Shown: positions 53,334-62,002 of the stretch, piece after piece
How the letters are laid out: each line of letters begins with the position of its first letter
Numbering within the stretch: position 1 is the stretch's first letter
The notes under the pieces: model-generated
Database searches by the model: none
What the model saw: only the letters and a program-made list of their open reading frames with translations
What the model was told of the DNA's origin: nothing
NCBI RefSeq assembly: GCF_040372045.1
Contig: NZ_BAABWH010000002.1
Length of the DNA: 64,000 nucleotides
Strand: one strand, 5' to 3'
Origin: Thalassolituus sp006212115
Lineage (GTDB): Bacteria > Pseudomonadota > Gammaproteobacteria > Pseudomonadales > Oceanobacteraceae
Position numbers and translations under genes: made by a program

Positions 53334-53834
53334 TTAGCTTGGTGGTAGAATTTCCAATTCATCGTCACGCTCTGCATCCCATTTGCACCTTGTATAAAAC
53401 GCGTTTCCGTCTATTTCAAAAACTTCAGGCCTGTCTGTAAGTTCACAGGTGACTATCCAAGGTTTTCCTAGAGATTCAGAAAATTCTTTCTCGCGACGCT
53501 TCACGGCACCAAGTATTTCGTGTTCCATGCCATCTACATATACATAAATCTTCTGTGGGGAAACAAACTGACTGGGAACGAACTTCCTGATTGCATTGGA
53601 AATGGATGTGTCGAATACAGAAGGCATGCTGAAGTAGCCATTTTCATCCGTCTTTGACTCGTCAATCCGTTCGTCTGAAACCCTCTTTATTCTTGCATTC
53701 GAAACGGGTTTGCCATTGAGAGTAATTGTGCCGGATATGGCTGAAAATAGGCATGTCTTGTTGTTCTTTGATGACATTGCATTGGCTCCTACGAATGCGG
53801 TAACTAATATTAGTAAGATAGCGAGCTTGGACAT
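53334..53834 (-). CDS. Exported DUF6795-type protein, candidate immunity protein (copy A)
   Basis: A 166-residue paralogue of the protein at 51498-51992; by eye well over half of the aligned residues are identical, with the most conserved blocks at NNKTCLFSAISGTITLNGKP and GKPW.VTCELTD. The start is taken as ATG 53834 (MSKLAILLILVTAFVGANA), one base after the PAAR stop; upstream TTG/GTG codons overlap PAAR. A signal peptide is cleaved near residue 20. It sits directly before the lipase gene and may be its cognate protector. Confidence 0.72.
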   Translation of the reverse strand: MSKLAILLILVTAFVGANAMSSKNNKTCLFSAISGTITLNGKPVSNARIKRVSDERIDESKTDENGYFSMPSVFDTSISNAIRKFVPSQFVSPQKIYVYVDGMEHEILGAVKRREKEFSESLGKPWIVTCELTDRPEVFEIDGNAFYTRCKWDAERDDELEILPPS

Positions 53835-53835
53835 G

Positions 53836-54129
53836 TCACCCACCAATCAACACGGTCGGACACCCTAAAACAATTTTGCCGCCGTGTGCGGTTGAGTCTC
53901 CCATTCGTGCTGCCGGTTTATTACTCATGAGTACGGTCGCACTGCCCATCACAATAGAATCTGGAGGGCCGACGCAGACGCACATGCTTCCCATCGTCGC
54001 AGCTGGCATATTGCCGATTAGCACCGTAGGTGCACCGGGAGAGACGATAGGACCGCCAACATGAGGCACCGGGCCAGATGACATCGGGCATACGTGCATG
54101 TCTGCGATACGTGATGCAGGTTTTCCCAT
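53836..54129 (-). CDS. PAAR domain spike-tip protein
   Basis: A 97-residue protein that is a bare PAAR domain: ADMHVCPMSSGPVPHVGGPI, GAPTVLIGNMPAATMG, GSATVLMSNKPAARMGDSTAHGG and GCPTVLIGG in overlapping repeats. It sharpens the VgrG spike and can carry effectors. There is no C-terminal toxin extension. It starts 2 bp after the DUF6931 stop and ends 1 bp before copy A of the DUF6795 pair. Confidence 0.95.
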   Translation of the reverse strand: MGKPASRIADMHVCPMSSGPVPHVGGPIVSPGAPTVLIGNMPAATMGSMCVCVGPPDSIVMGSATVLMSNKPAARMGDSTAHGGKIVLGCPTVLIGG

Positions 54130-54131
54130 AA

Positions 54132-54716
54132 TCAGGCTCCCTCAAGCATACCGTTTCCGCCGCGAGCGAGATCTAGCCCCTGTGCGAGAAACAGTTTGTA
54201 GTGGTCTTCGATGTTTTCTGGATCGATCGTCGCTGACGCCAGAGCGATGCTTCCCGCTACTGCATGTGCGTAAAGATAAGCGGGCGGCGCTACTTCGGGT
54301 TCGCCGGGCGGTGTCATGCTTCCGGTACACCAACTTGCGGCGGTCGCAGCCCAGCTGGCAGCGGTTTTAAACTGCGTTTTTTCACCGAGCTCTTTACAGC
54401 GTTGACGATGATCTTCGGTCGGTTTTCTTGCCCAGGTTTCGGTTGCGAGCAGGGCATTGATGTTGTGTTCGTCTGTGTCGGGTTTCTGTGCCTTGCGCGC
54501 GGCAAGACAGGCCCACCATACGGCTTCTCGTTTAGGAAGTCCGTGGGCGAGGAGTTTAATCGCGTCCTGATAGAAGCCAGCTTCCATCAGTCGTTCGATA
54601 CTGATTTGTGGGGCAGTATCAGGGACGACAACGTCTGATGCTTCAGGCTCGGTCAGCTCGAACTCGTTCAGTAGTTCGTCTGCTGTGAGCGCCTGTATTT
54701 TAATCAGCTGAGACAT
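54132..54716 (-). CDS. DUF6931 family protein between vgrG and PAAR
   Basis: A 194-residue cytoplasmic protein that I recognise as DUF6931, often seen in T6SS loci. Features are an acidic N-terminus, a central helical block with ISIERLMEAGFYQDAIKLLAHGLPKREAVWWACLAAR in overlapping parts, then ATETWARKPTEDHRQRCKELGEKT and a Gly/Ala-rich C-terminus. Its position next to vgrG and PAAR suggests a loading or stabilising factor, but no biochemical function is known to me. Confidence 0.72.
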   Translation of the reverse strand: MSQLIKIQALTADELLNEFELTEPEASDVVVPDTAPQISIERLMEAGFYQDAIKLLAHGLPKREAVWWACLAARKAQKPDTDEHNINALLATETWARKPTEDHRQRCKELGEKTQFKTAASWAATAASWCTGSMTPPGEPEVAPPAYLYAHAVAGSIALASATIDPENIEDHYKLFLAQGLDLARGGNGMLEGA

Positions 54717-54727
54717 GCTGTTACCAC

Positions 54728-56638
54728 TTAGTTAATTTTAGTCAGTCCACCTTTCACCGTAAGAATACCACCGGCGGAAACTTCTCCCATGGCACTGGCT
54801 TTTGCTTTGACCATAGTGCCTTTGATCTGTACGCCGGTTTGATCGATCTTGATGCTGTTGGCGCCGACTTTAAGTTCAATCGATGTCTTTGAGGTGATTT
54901 TGATTGCCCCCATTGCATCGATCGTTGAGGTTCCTTTACTGACTTTCAGGCTGTGGTTGCCCGAGTCAACTTTGGTTGTTTGATTGCCCTTGGATACGGT
55001 GAGTGCATCGTTGCCTTTGCTTATGGTTGCAGTACGATTCTGCTCAACAGTCAGCTTTTGATCGTTTTTCACAGTCAGGGTCTGATCATTTTCTACTGTG
55101 CCGGTCTGGTCGTTGTGAATTAACCAGTTATGATCTTTACCAGCCTCCATGTAGATCTCTTCACTTCCCTTCTTGTCATCAAAACGCAGTTCGTTGAATT
55201 CACTGTCCTTAATCATGGTTTTCCAACCACTCTGTGTAGACGTGAAGTTGGGGCCGTCGTTGCTGCCGTTATAAACTGCACCTGTCACCAGAGGACGATC
55301 TGGATCGCCGTTAATGTAGCTAATGACGACTTCCTGATCGACGCGGGGAACAAAGTTTGCCCCCCAACCCTTGCCAGCGAATTGCTGGACAACCCGCACC
55401 CAGCAGGAGTTCTGTTCGCTGTTCCATGGGAAGGTGACTTTTACTTGAGTCATCGGGTCTTTGGAACTGTCGCTTGCTGTGGCTTTGACTTCTTTTACGG
55501 TCGCGACCTGAGGTGCATGTATCTGACGACGGAATGCATCATGTCTTGGTCTCACCAGAACATCCGACGGGACGCATGCGAAGTGGTTGCTGTTGACTGT
55601 GGCTTCGCCGTTTCCGTCTTTGGCGCTGATACTCAGGTGGGTAACCAGGTATTTACCGGTTTCTGAAGCAATGGGGTGTTCGAGTTCGAAACGCCCACCG
55701 GCGAACAAAGCTGTGATGTTGCTCGTGCCTTGTGCGACGTCGAACCCACCTTCGACGGCTTCCATGCTGTTTTGCGCGAACGCTTTACTCATTGCGTCAG
55801 CTAATGTGTGGCCACTGTCCCCTTCGGGTTGCAGGTGGAAAGCACCATAGCCCTGTGTTGTCAGACCAGACACGGTGTTTAGTGGAGATTTTGTCTTGAT
55901 GTTCTGTTTGTGGTCTTTGCTGGTGGCGTTTTCTGAATAATCACGGAACTCGAACGCGTTGGTGTGATAGTTGTAGGTCCTCAACCAACTATGTACAGAT
56001 GGAATGTCTGGTTGGACGCCACCGCCGTCATAATCTGCCTTGTCGGCTCCACTGTCTGTAAAATCCTGGGCATCGTTGACGAGGATTAGCTCATGCTCAC
56101 CGTCTTTATGAGTGAAGTAGTAGCTGATTCCTTCTTCAGCGAGGAGCCTGGAGATAAAGGTAAAGTCAGTCTCTTCGAACTGTACACAGTATTCCCGCTC
56201 TGCAAATTTGCCTTTGGTTTTGAGCTTAAAGTTGATGATTTTGCTGTATTCTTTCAGGACTTCTTCAATGATTTTATCTGCAGATTTCTTCTGGAAAATC
56301 CTGTTTTTAGCAGCCAGTGTTGTAAACCACAGGCCCGGAACCACTTCGATACGGTAGCGCCGTAATCCCTCATCATTGATATCGAGCATTGCAAGGTGGT
56401 TTACGTAGCCGTGAATGTACCTCGGCGTCTTGCTCTTGTCTGAGTGCAGGCTCAGAGTTACGTCTTTTCCCAGCAGATCTTTCTGGGCAACATCGTGGTG
56501 ATCGGAGTAAAGTTCGACTGAAAACCGGAACAGATCAGATATGAATTCGTCCCCGGAGAGCTCGGACACGATCATCGCATCTTTGCCAAGCGGAGTGGAG
56601 ATTTGGATAAGTCGATTATTTTGGCTGAGTGCCGTCAT
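54728..56638 (-). CDS. vgrG: T6SS spike protein VgrG (TssI)
   Basis: A 636-residue spike protein. The N-terminal gp27-like part (about 1-370) starts LIQISTPLGKDAMIVSELSGDE; the gp5 OB-fold follows near residues 395-470 (QVKVTFPWN, CWVRVVQQFAGKGWGANFVPR, QEVVISYINGDPDRPLVTGAVYN in parts). The C-terminal beta-helix has the repeated pattern NDQTLTVKNDQKLTVEQN. It ends without an extra enzymatic domain, so cargo is likely non-covalent. It follows hcp after 130 bp. Confidence 0.96.
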   Translation of the reverse strand: MTALSQNNRLIQISTPLGKDAMIVSELSGDEFISDLFRFSVELYSDHHDVAQKDLLGKDVTLSLHSDKSKTPRYIHGYVNHLAMLDINDEGLRRYRIEVVPGLWFTTLAAKNRIFQKKSADKIIEEVLKEYSKIINFKLKTKGKFAEREYCVQFEETDFTFISRLLAEEGISYYFTHKDGEHELILVNDAQDFTDSGADKADYDGGGVQPDIPSVHSWLRTYNYHTNAFEFRDYSENATSKDHKQNIKTKSPLNTVSGLTTQGYGAFHLQPEGDSGHTLADAMSKAFAQNSMEAVEGGFDVAQGTSNITALFAGGRFELEHPIASETGKYLVTHLSISAKDGNGEATVNSNHFACVPSDVLVRPRHDAFRRQIHAPQVATVKEVKATASDSSKDPMTQVKVTFPWNSEQNSCWVRVVQQFAGKGWGANFVPRVDQEVVISYINGDPDRPLVTGAVYNGSNDGPNFTSTQSGWKTMIKDSEFNELRFDDKKGSEEIYMEAGKDHNWLIHNDQTGTVENDQTLTVKNDQKLTVEQNRTATISKGNDALTVSKGNQTTKVDSGNHSLKVSKGTSTIDAMGAIKITSKTSIELKVGANSIKIDQTGVQIKGTMVKAKASAMGEVSAGGILTVKGGLTKIN

Positions 56639-56715
56639 GCCGTGTCACCACTACTTTTGTGATGGGCAGCGTAAATAAGGGGGATACGCTTCCACATGCG
56701 TTTGAATCCTTGATA

Positions 56716-56742
56716 CAGAGCGACCTGTTGCAGGCCGCTCTG
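56716..56742 (-). terminator. Hairpin between hcp and vgrG
   Basis: 12-bp stem with one G-U pair (CAGAGCGGCCTG/CAGGTCGCTCTG) and a CAA loop, 26 bp after the hcp stop on the minus strand. There is no T-tract, so it more likely protects the abundant hcp mRNA or attenuates than stops transcription fully. Confidence 0.5.
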
Positions 56743-56768
56743 TGATGTAATTGGGGTAGGATACCCTA

Positions 56769-57257
56769 TTACAGTGGTTTAGCAGTAGTCAGGTCGTAAC
56801 CAACCTTCATGTTCTTCGTGTTCTTGTTGGTCTTGTCTGCGTGAGTCAGATCCGCTTCGATTTTAGCGAAGCTCAGAGAGATAGACTCGGCAGGTGCACC
56901 GCCAGCTGCTGCGCTGATGCTGTAAGAAGAGATGATTACTTCTTCCAGTGTGTAAACAGCGTACTTTTCAACTTTTTCTGCACCAGTCTGTACAACGTGG
57001 ATTTCAACTTTCACGCCAGCGTCGCCGGTAACAGATGACTTGAACAGACCGCCAGAAGCTGCGTCCAGTGGCTTAGTTACAGTTACTTCGCTGATGCTTG
57101 GACGTGATGCTTCACGGTTTGACATAGCGCCCGCTTGCATAGTGATTGAGCGGCCTACGCCGAAGCTCATGCTATCAACTTCAATCCAGTTCTCGTAACC
57201 GGCTGCAGTTACGTTACCTTGTGGGTTGTTGCCGTTGAAATTCATGTAGATAGCCAT
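56769..57257 (-). CDS. hcp: T6SS tube protein Hcp (TssD)
   Basis: A 162-residue Hcp-family protein forming the inner tube of the T6SS. Family landmarks are WIEVDSMSFGVGRSI near the N-terminus, REASRPSISEVTVTKPLDAAS and VEKYAVYTLEEVIISSYSIS. It has an AGAGGAA ribosome site and codon use typical of a highly expressed gene. First gene of the minus-strand payload run. Confidence 0.96.
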   Translation of the reverse strand: MAIYMNFNGNNPQGNVTAAGYENWIEVDSMSFGVGRSITMQAGAMSNREASRPSISEVTVTKPLDAASGGLFKSSVTGDAGVKVEIHVVQTGAEKVEKYAVYTLEEVIISSYSISAAAGGAPAESISLSFAKIEADLTHADKTNKNTKNMKVGYDLTTAKPL

Positions 57258-57640
57258 TTAACAATTCCTCTGTATTGGGTAGTAAGTTTCCTTCAAGCCT
57301 TAGCTGTGCACGTTATTTTTAAACGCTGAAACCACGGCTGTATGGCAAGTGAGGCCAAGTTAAACAGATCTTTTTTGTGAGTAAAACCCCCGTAAATGAA
57401 CTATTTAATCGACTCTGGCACGAATTTAAATGAGGTCTTGAGGTGTTACCTCGCCGCATTTTTATCATATATCCGACATACGCCGAGTTGTTGCTAATTA
57501 GCAGGCTTTTTCCTGTGGTGTGTATTGTGGTTTTGACTCTGACACGATTTATTGAAAGAAATTTTTTGAGTTTTGGTGGTGGGGGGAGAGTATTTGAAAT
57601 AATGCGCCAATATCGCAAGCTGCCGGATTGCTCGCCGGGG
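57258..57640. other. Gene-free stretch upstream of hcp
   Basis: 383 bp between hcp and the RAYT-like gene, both on the minus strand. It must contain the hcp promoter, but I could not identify convincing -10/-35 or sigma-54 elements. It is AT-rich (especially 57440-57600). No coding region or RNA gene was recognised. Confidence 0.6.
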
Positions 57641-58342
57641 TCAGATTGTGGTCTGGGGTTTCTTCTTCGGGCGGCCACGCTTTAAAGGGCGGACGCGATG
57701 GTTGGCGATTTTTTCGATTTTCTCGGTGAACTGATCGCCCCCGAGAACCTGCCCAAGCTTGATGGTTTCTGCAATGTAGGTAAGTAGTCCACGATCAAAG
57801 TCATATCGGAATAGCTTGCTGTATTCGTCGGCCCGCTCGTCGTGGGTATCTCCTAGTGCAAGATACAAGCGATGGTCTTTCAGAATGGGGCTGGACTTTC
57901 GACCTGTGTGGTGATTAAAGCTTGACCATTCGTATAGCTCGGGGCTTTCCACTATGCCTTCGTGCATGGGCTTGAGCTCAACGTAGCGGTAGCAGGTCAG
58001 CAGGTAAGCTTCGGAGTCGATGACGCTCGATTTATATCGCCCTGCCCATAGCGTTCCCGATCGTTGGTATCTGTGGTTAACGTACTGAACGTAACGTCGC
58101 CCCAGTGACTGCATCATGGATGAAATGCCGTTGGCGATGTTAGGCGTGGCTACCATTTGAATGGCATTTGGCATCAATACGTAGGCGTGGATGTCAACGT
58201 CGTACTGTTCCGCGGCTTTTTGCAGAGAGGCTAGATAGAACTCGTAATCTTCATCGTCGAAGAAGCAGTTCAGGTTGTTATGGCCGACCTGAATAATATG
58301 CTGAGGTATGTTGGCGATGTTGATACGTGGCAGTCTTGCCAT
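57641..58342 (-). pseudogene. RAYT-like (IS200-type/REP-associated) transposase with destroyed HUH motif
   Basis: A 233-residue protein of the TnpA_REP/RAYT family (ARLPRINIANIPQHIIQVG; FFDDEDYEFYLASLQKAAEQY; YRYVELKPMHEGIVESPE). The catalytic HUH motif, normally MPNHxH, reads MPNAIQ at residues 58-62, so both metal-binding histidines are gone, although the tyrosine region (Tyr118/Tyr120) remains. The reading frame is otherwise full length and ends in a basic tail (RGRPKKK). It is therefore catalytically dead, either a decaying element or a domesticated DNA-binding protein. I call it a pseudogene in the functional sense only. Confidence 0.75.
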
Positions 58343-58380
58343 GTCGTTTGTGTATCCCTGCTGACGGTAGGTCCTTTTGT

Positions 58381-58406
58381 GATTGCACGCTTTGGATCAT
58401 GCAATC
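58381..58406. repeat. Inverted repeat upstream of the RAYT-like gene
   Basis: GATTGCA (58381-58387) and TGCAATC (58400-58406) flank 12 bases, 39 bp before the RAYT-like start. It might be a remnant REP-type hairpin recognised by the transposase, or chance. Confidence 0.35.
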
Positions 58407-58576
58407 TGCGCCAATTATGCTGAACAGGTGTTGTAAAATCAACCAACACGGAAACTTGAAAAAGCCTGTCACCGTTCAATTTTTTTTGTTTTAATCGGGC
58501 GGTCTATGCAGAGTAGCTGTATCCGCAGCATGCCCGGAGGGTGTGTACTCTGTTCACTTGATATATGGAAAATGGA

Positions 58577-59431
58577 ATGAGCAGAAGCGTCGCTCTCGCA
58601 GTCAATGGCCGCACGGATATCGGCCAGGTCAGGGAGGAAAACGAGGATGCAATTACCTGGTTTGCTCACCCTGAGCAGCCCTTTGCTTACGTTGTTGTCG
58701 CCGATGGAATGGGTGGTTACAGCGGTGGTTCGCTTGCGAGTCGGATTACGATTCAAACGCTCAGCTTGTGCTTCAGTCAACTGATCACACCGACCTTTCT
58801 TGCGTGTAGTCCTGAGCAGCAGAAGCTTATGATTGATGCCGCTGTACGTAGTGGTATCTATAAAGCCAACCACGCCATTATCGACGCCAAAGCAGATAAC
58901 CCCGATTTTGCTCATATGGGTACGACAGTAGTCCTGACGGTTGTCTGGAAGGATCAGTTGACTGTTGCCCATGTTGGTGACTCCCGTGCGTATCATTGGA
59001 GCCTTAAAGGGCTGACCCAGCTGACTCGTGATCACAGTGTTGTTCAGGAAATGATCGATGCGGGTACTTTGTCCGAGGAGGCTGCTCGCACAAGTGAAGT
59101 ACGTAATCACATTACTCGTGCCCTTGGCGTGCACGACGACGTTGAGCCTGAGCTTAAGTCGTATCGCCTCACTGACAGTGCGCTGCTGATGCTCTGCTCG
59201 GATGGCCTCACTGAGTACCTCGATAACCATGAACTGCAACATGTTCTGGCGACGCATCGCCCAGCGTTAGAGTGCTGTTACCGTCTGATCGATGAGGCGA
59301 ATCATGGTGGCGGTAAAGACAATATCAGTGTGGGGATTATGGAGGTGACTGTGGGTGCCCGCTCTTCGGTTGCTCCGGTTGCACCCTCTCAGACTGCAGA
59401 TGGTGAAGATACGACGATTCGCAGAAATTAG
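58577..59431 (+). CDS. pppA: PP2C-family Ser/Thr phosphatase (PppA-like)
   Basis: About 284 residues with all PP2C motifs: VREENEDA (about 19-26), VADGMGGYSGG (about 41-51), MGTTVVLTV, HVGDSRAYHW, LCSDGLTEYL and KDNISVGI. The metal-binding aspartates and glutamate are present. The start is taken at ATG 58577, 7 bases after GGA; ATG 58565 is in frame four codons earlier but has no ribosome site. In Pseudomonas PppA dephosphorylates the FHA protein and counteracts PpkA. It closes the T6SS island opposite ppkA. Confidence 0.9.
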   Translation: MSRSVALAVNGRTDIGQVREENEDAITWFAHPEQPFAYVVVADGMGGYSGGSLASRITIQTLSLCFSQLITPTFLACSPEQQKLMIDAAVRSGIYKANHAIIDAKADNPDFAHMGTTVVLTVVWKDQLTVAHVGDSRAYHWSLKGLTQLTRDHSVVQEMIDAGTLSEEAARTSEVRNHITRALGVHDDVEPELKSYRLTDSALLMLCSDGLTEYLDNHELQHVLATHRPALECCYRLIDEANHGGGKDNISVGIMEVTVGARSSVAPVAPSQTADGEDTTIRRN

Positions 59432-59850
59432 AGTACTAGACCTTCTGTTTGATCCTTATTGATCGTTCTATCAGAATTCTTGTTGCAGTGTTGCCCTGCC
59501 TGACTTTTCTGGCGTAGGTGGGGTTGATGCGCGAATCTACCTAAAGATAACATCCGTTAAGTGAATGCGGGCGTGGCCAGATGTGTTGCGTCGGGCCGGT
59601 ATTCAACGGTGGTTGATGTTGTTATAATGCCGCCGCTTTTTGCTGGCCCTCTAGTCAAAATTTTGTAACGTAGGGTCGCAGTGACCGGCATTGCTACACA
59701 GTAATGCTTAATGGATTGAATATCGGTAGGGCAAGGATGTCTCAGGCTTCTTCTCAAAAATACCTCCGTGCCGGACGCGCGTCTGCTGCGTCCAACTTCG
59801 CTATTTCACCTATGCGTGCAGCGTTCTGTGCATCGCCAAGGAACAGGGAT
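59432..59850. other. Gene-free stretch before tpsB
   Basis: 419 bp between pppA and tpsB. It contains an extended -10 promoter candidate (annotated separately). An in-frame ATG at 59704 would extend TpsB by 49 residues of basic, non-secretory sequence and is rejected as the start. No RNA gene was recognised. Confidence 0.6.
59620..59628 (+). promoter_or_regulatory. Extended -10 promoter candidate for tpsB
   Basis: TGTTATAAT: an exact TATAAT hexamer at 59623-59628 with the TGn extension. The -35 region is poor (TATTCA at 59600-59605, 17-bp spacer), as is common for extended -10 promoters. It is 222 bp before the chosen tpsB start, leaving a long leader. Confidence 0.55.
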
Positions 59851-61911
59851 ATGTTGATTTATTTCAGACAACGTCTGCGCGCCAGTGGCGTGGTCTGCTT
59901 TTCGCTTTTTACTATGTTTTTTGCTGGGACTGCATATTCAGAGTCGCCGGTAACATCGGGCATTTCAGCTCAGCAGGCTTCTTCCTTGCGTGATGTTTTT
60001 GGAATTAATGCTCCTGATGCTCAGCCTGATGCCGATGAAGAGTTTCGCCAGCGCACGCGTCAGAAGGATTTGATGCCGAGTACCGACGGTGACATCCCTG
60101 ATATTAATGATCGTGATTCCGGGCCGCGTATTCTGGTCAATAAATTCGCTTTTGAGCGACTGGAAGAATTTCCCGGTTTCGATATTACTCGAGAAGGTGT
60201 CGAGGCCGAGGCTGAGCGACTTCGCGTTGTATATATGAAGGAGGACCAGCGTGGTGATGCAGGTTATACGCCTGATGAATTAAGGGAAATTACGACATAC
60301 CTACGCGATATTGGCAGCGATTCAGATGTTGATGACCTGACTCATGAAGACATGCAGGCGCTGATCGAGTTGATACGTGATCAGAAGCGTAGTCGAGGGT
60401 TGAGTTTTGCCGACCTTGAGGAAATTGCCAACCTCCTGACCATCTACTATCGCAAGCGCGGTTTGTTCCTTGCGCGTGTTTTGTTGCCAGCGCAGGAAGT
60501 TGAAAACGGTATCGTTACTTTCACTGTGATGGAAGGTCGCCTGGGGCAGATGGAGGCGCTGGGTAACGAGCATTACAACGAGAAGATTCTGAAGTCTCCG
60601 CTCAATCATATTGTCGGCGGCATTGTAACCAGTCAGCAAGTTGAAGAAGCGCTATACATTCTCAATGATCTACCCGGGATGACCCTGACTGGGGCATTCA
60701 GTGCAGGGGATAACCCTGGTGAAACTCGCCTGAGGCTGGTGGTTCGGGAGGAGGATGAATTCTCATATCTCGTCCGTCTCGATAATCACGGTGCACAATT
60801 CACAGGCAAGGCGAGAGCTTATGCGAATATGCAGTGGAACAACCCTGCTGGCATCGGTGACAACCTGAGTATCGGCCTCTTACGCTCAGAAGATATCGGC
60901 CAAAATGATTCTGGAGATGGCCTTGCCGACGATATTGGCACGCGTGAGGCGCACAGTAATCTCGGGCAGATAAGTTACTCCCTGCCTGTTGTGAATCTGC
61001 GTAATCGAATCTCCATCAGCGCAGATCGCAATACCTTCGACCTCGTCGACGAAGACGGCGGTATCATCAATGCACTTGAACTGAGTGGCGTGAATACCAC
61101 CTATGCACTTGGTTATAACTACCAGATTCGTCGTACACGCGACTTCAACATGTCCTCCGGCATTAATATTACGGATAAGGCGTCAACGGTAGACAGTTTT
61201 ATCGACTTTTTGTCGACCGAAGACCATGTTGTCGCAGGGGAATGGAACTTCTACATTGATGGGTTGAGCCAGTCGGGTATCCGTATGCTGAATACCGCCA
61301 ACTTAAGTGTTCAGTACGGTGATTTTCAGACCGATGTGGTTGAAGGCGCTGATGAAAGCTACATAAAGACAGCCATTGATACCAGCTCGTTATTCTTCAT
61401 TCCTCTTCCCTTTAGCGAAAAATACAGTCGACTATTAACTACCGTTCGTCTGCAGCATACCGACCAGTCTTTACCTTCGTTTGAGCAATTCAGTATGGGT
61501 GGTGCGACTGGAGTTCGAGGCTTCTATGTGGGTGATTTCTCGGCGGACAAATCAGCCTTTATCAGTAATGAATGGTACTTCGACCTGCCAGAATGGCGCC
61601 TGTTTGGTGATTACTCACTGAATGATGTTTTTCAGGCCGGTATTCTTTTTGACTTTGCTTACGGCATCCAGAATGGCGGCTTCATTACCGACAGCGGTAC
61701 TGTGGCAAAGGATGAATGGGCACGTATGAGTGCCGCAGGTCTCGTATTTAAGGCGAGCTGGGGGAAAACCTTTAGCGGTAAAGTCTCTATCGCAACCCCT
61801 ATCGATGGTGTATCGAGCCTGGACCCAGAAGAAGGGGATACCAGCATCGAGCCACTTAATAATACGCCTGATACCGTTGAAGTATTTGCAGACATTAATT
61901 TCTATTTCTGA
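59851..61911 (+). CDS. Two-partner secretion outer-membrane transporter TpsB (FhaC/ShlB family)
   Basis: About 686 residues from ATG 59851, chosen because it yields a signal peptide (LRASGVVCFSLFTMFFAGTAYS) and has AAGGA upstream. POTRA sequence starts near residue 98 (ILVNKFAFERLEEFPGFDITREGV) but is interrupted by about 70 acidic residues before it resumes (LEEIANLLTIYYRKRGLFLARVLLPAQ); a second POTRA follows (to about 320). The rest is a 16-strand barrel with the conserved lid-loop motif GGATGVRGFYVG (about residue 550) and a C-terminal aromatic ending (EVFADINFYF). It exports the TpsA protein encoded next to it. Confidence 0.9.
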   Translation: MLIYFRQRLRASGVVCFSLFTMFFAGTAYSESPVTSGISAQQASSLRDVFGINAPDAQPDADEEFRQRTRQKDLMPSTDGDIPDINDRDSGPRILVNKFAFERLEEFPGFDITREGVEAEAERLRVVYMKEDQRGDAGYTPDELREITTYLRDIGSDSDVDDLTHEDMQALIELIRDQKRSRGLSFADLEEIANLLTIYYRKRGLFLARVLLPAQEVENGIVTFTVMEGRLGQMEALGNEHYNEKILKSPLNHIVGGIVTSQQVEEALYILNDLPGMTLTGAFSAGDNPGETRLRLVVREEDEFSYLVRLDNHGAQFTGKARAYANMQWNNPAGIGDNLSIGLLRSEDIGQNDSGDGLADDIGTREAHSNLGQISYSLPVVNLRNRISISADRNTFDLVDEDGGIINALELSGVNTTYALGYNYQIRRTRDFNMSSGINITDKASTVDSFIDFLSTEDHVVAGEWNFYIDGLSQSGIRMLNTANLSVQYGDFQTDVVEGADESYIKTAIDTSSLFFIPLPFSEKYSRLLTTVRLQHTDQSLPSFEQFSMGGATGVRGFYVGDFSADKSAFISNEWYFDLPEWRLFGDYSLNDVFQAGILFDFAYGIQNGGFITDSGTVAKDEWARMSAAGLVFKASWGKTFSGKVSIATPIDGVSSLDPEEGDTSIEPLNNTPDTVEVFADINFYF

Positions 61912-61965
61912 CGCCATTTTGCGCAGCGCCGGCAGTCTGAGAGTCGGTACACATGGATAGCTACC

Positions 61966-61982
61966 GGAGGGCCGAGCCCTCC
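61966..61982 (+). terminator. Hairpin between tpsB and tpsA
   Basis: Perfect 7-bp stem GGAGGGC/GCCCTCC with a CGA loop, 54 bp after the tpsB stop and 20 bp before the tpsA start. There is no T-run, so it is more likely an RNA-processing or translational element than a terminator. Confidence 0.4.
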
Positions 61983-62002
61983 TTGCATTGAGAGCAGTGA
62001 CA

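Noticed and set aside
57340..57370. Possible sigma-54 promoter (TTGGCCTCACTTGCCA on the minus strand) upstream of hcp
   Set aside because: The GG and GC elements are two bases closer together than sigma-54 recognition requires.
59704..59850. Upstream ATG for TpsB at 59704
   Set aside because: It would place 49 basic, non-hydrophobic residues before an excellent signal peptide, which would block export; ATG 59851 has its own ribosome site.
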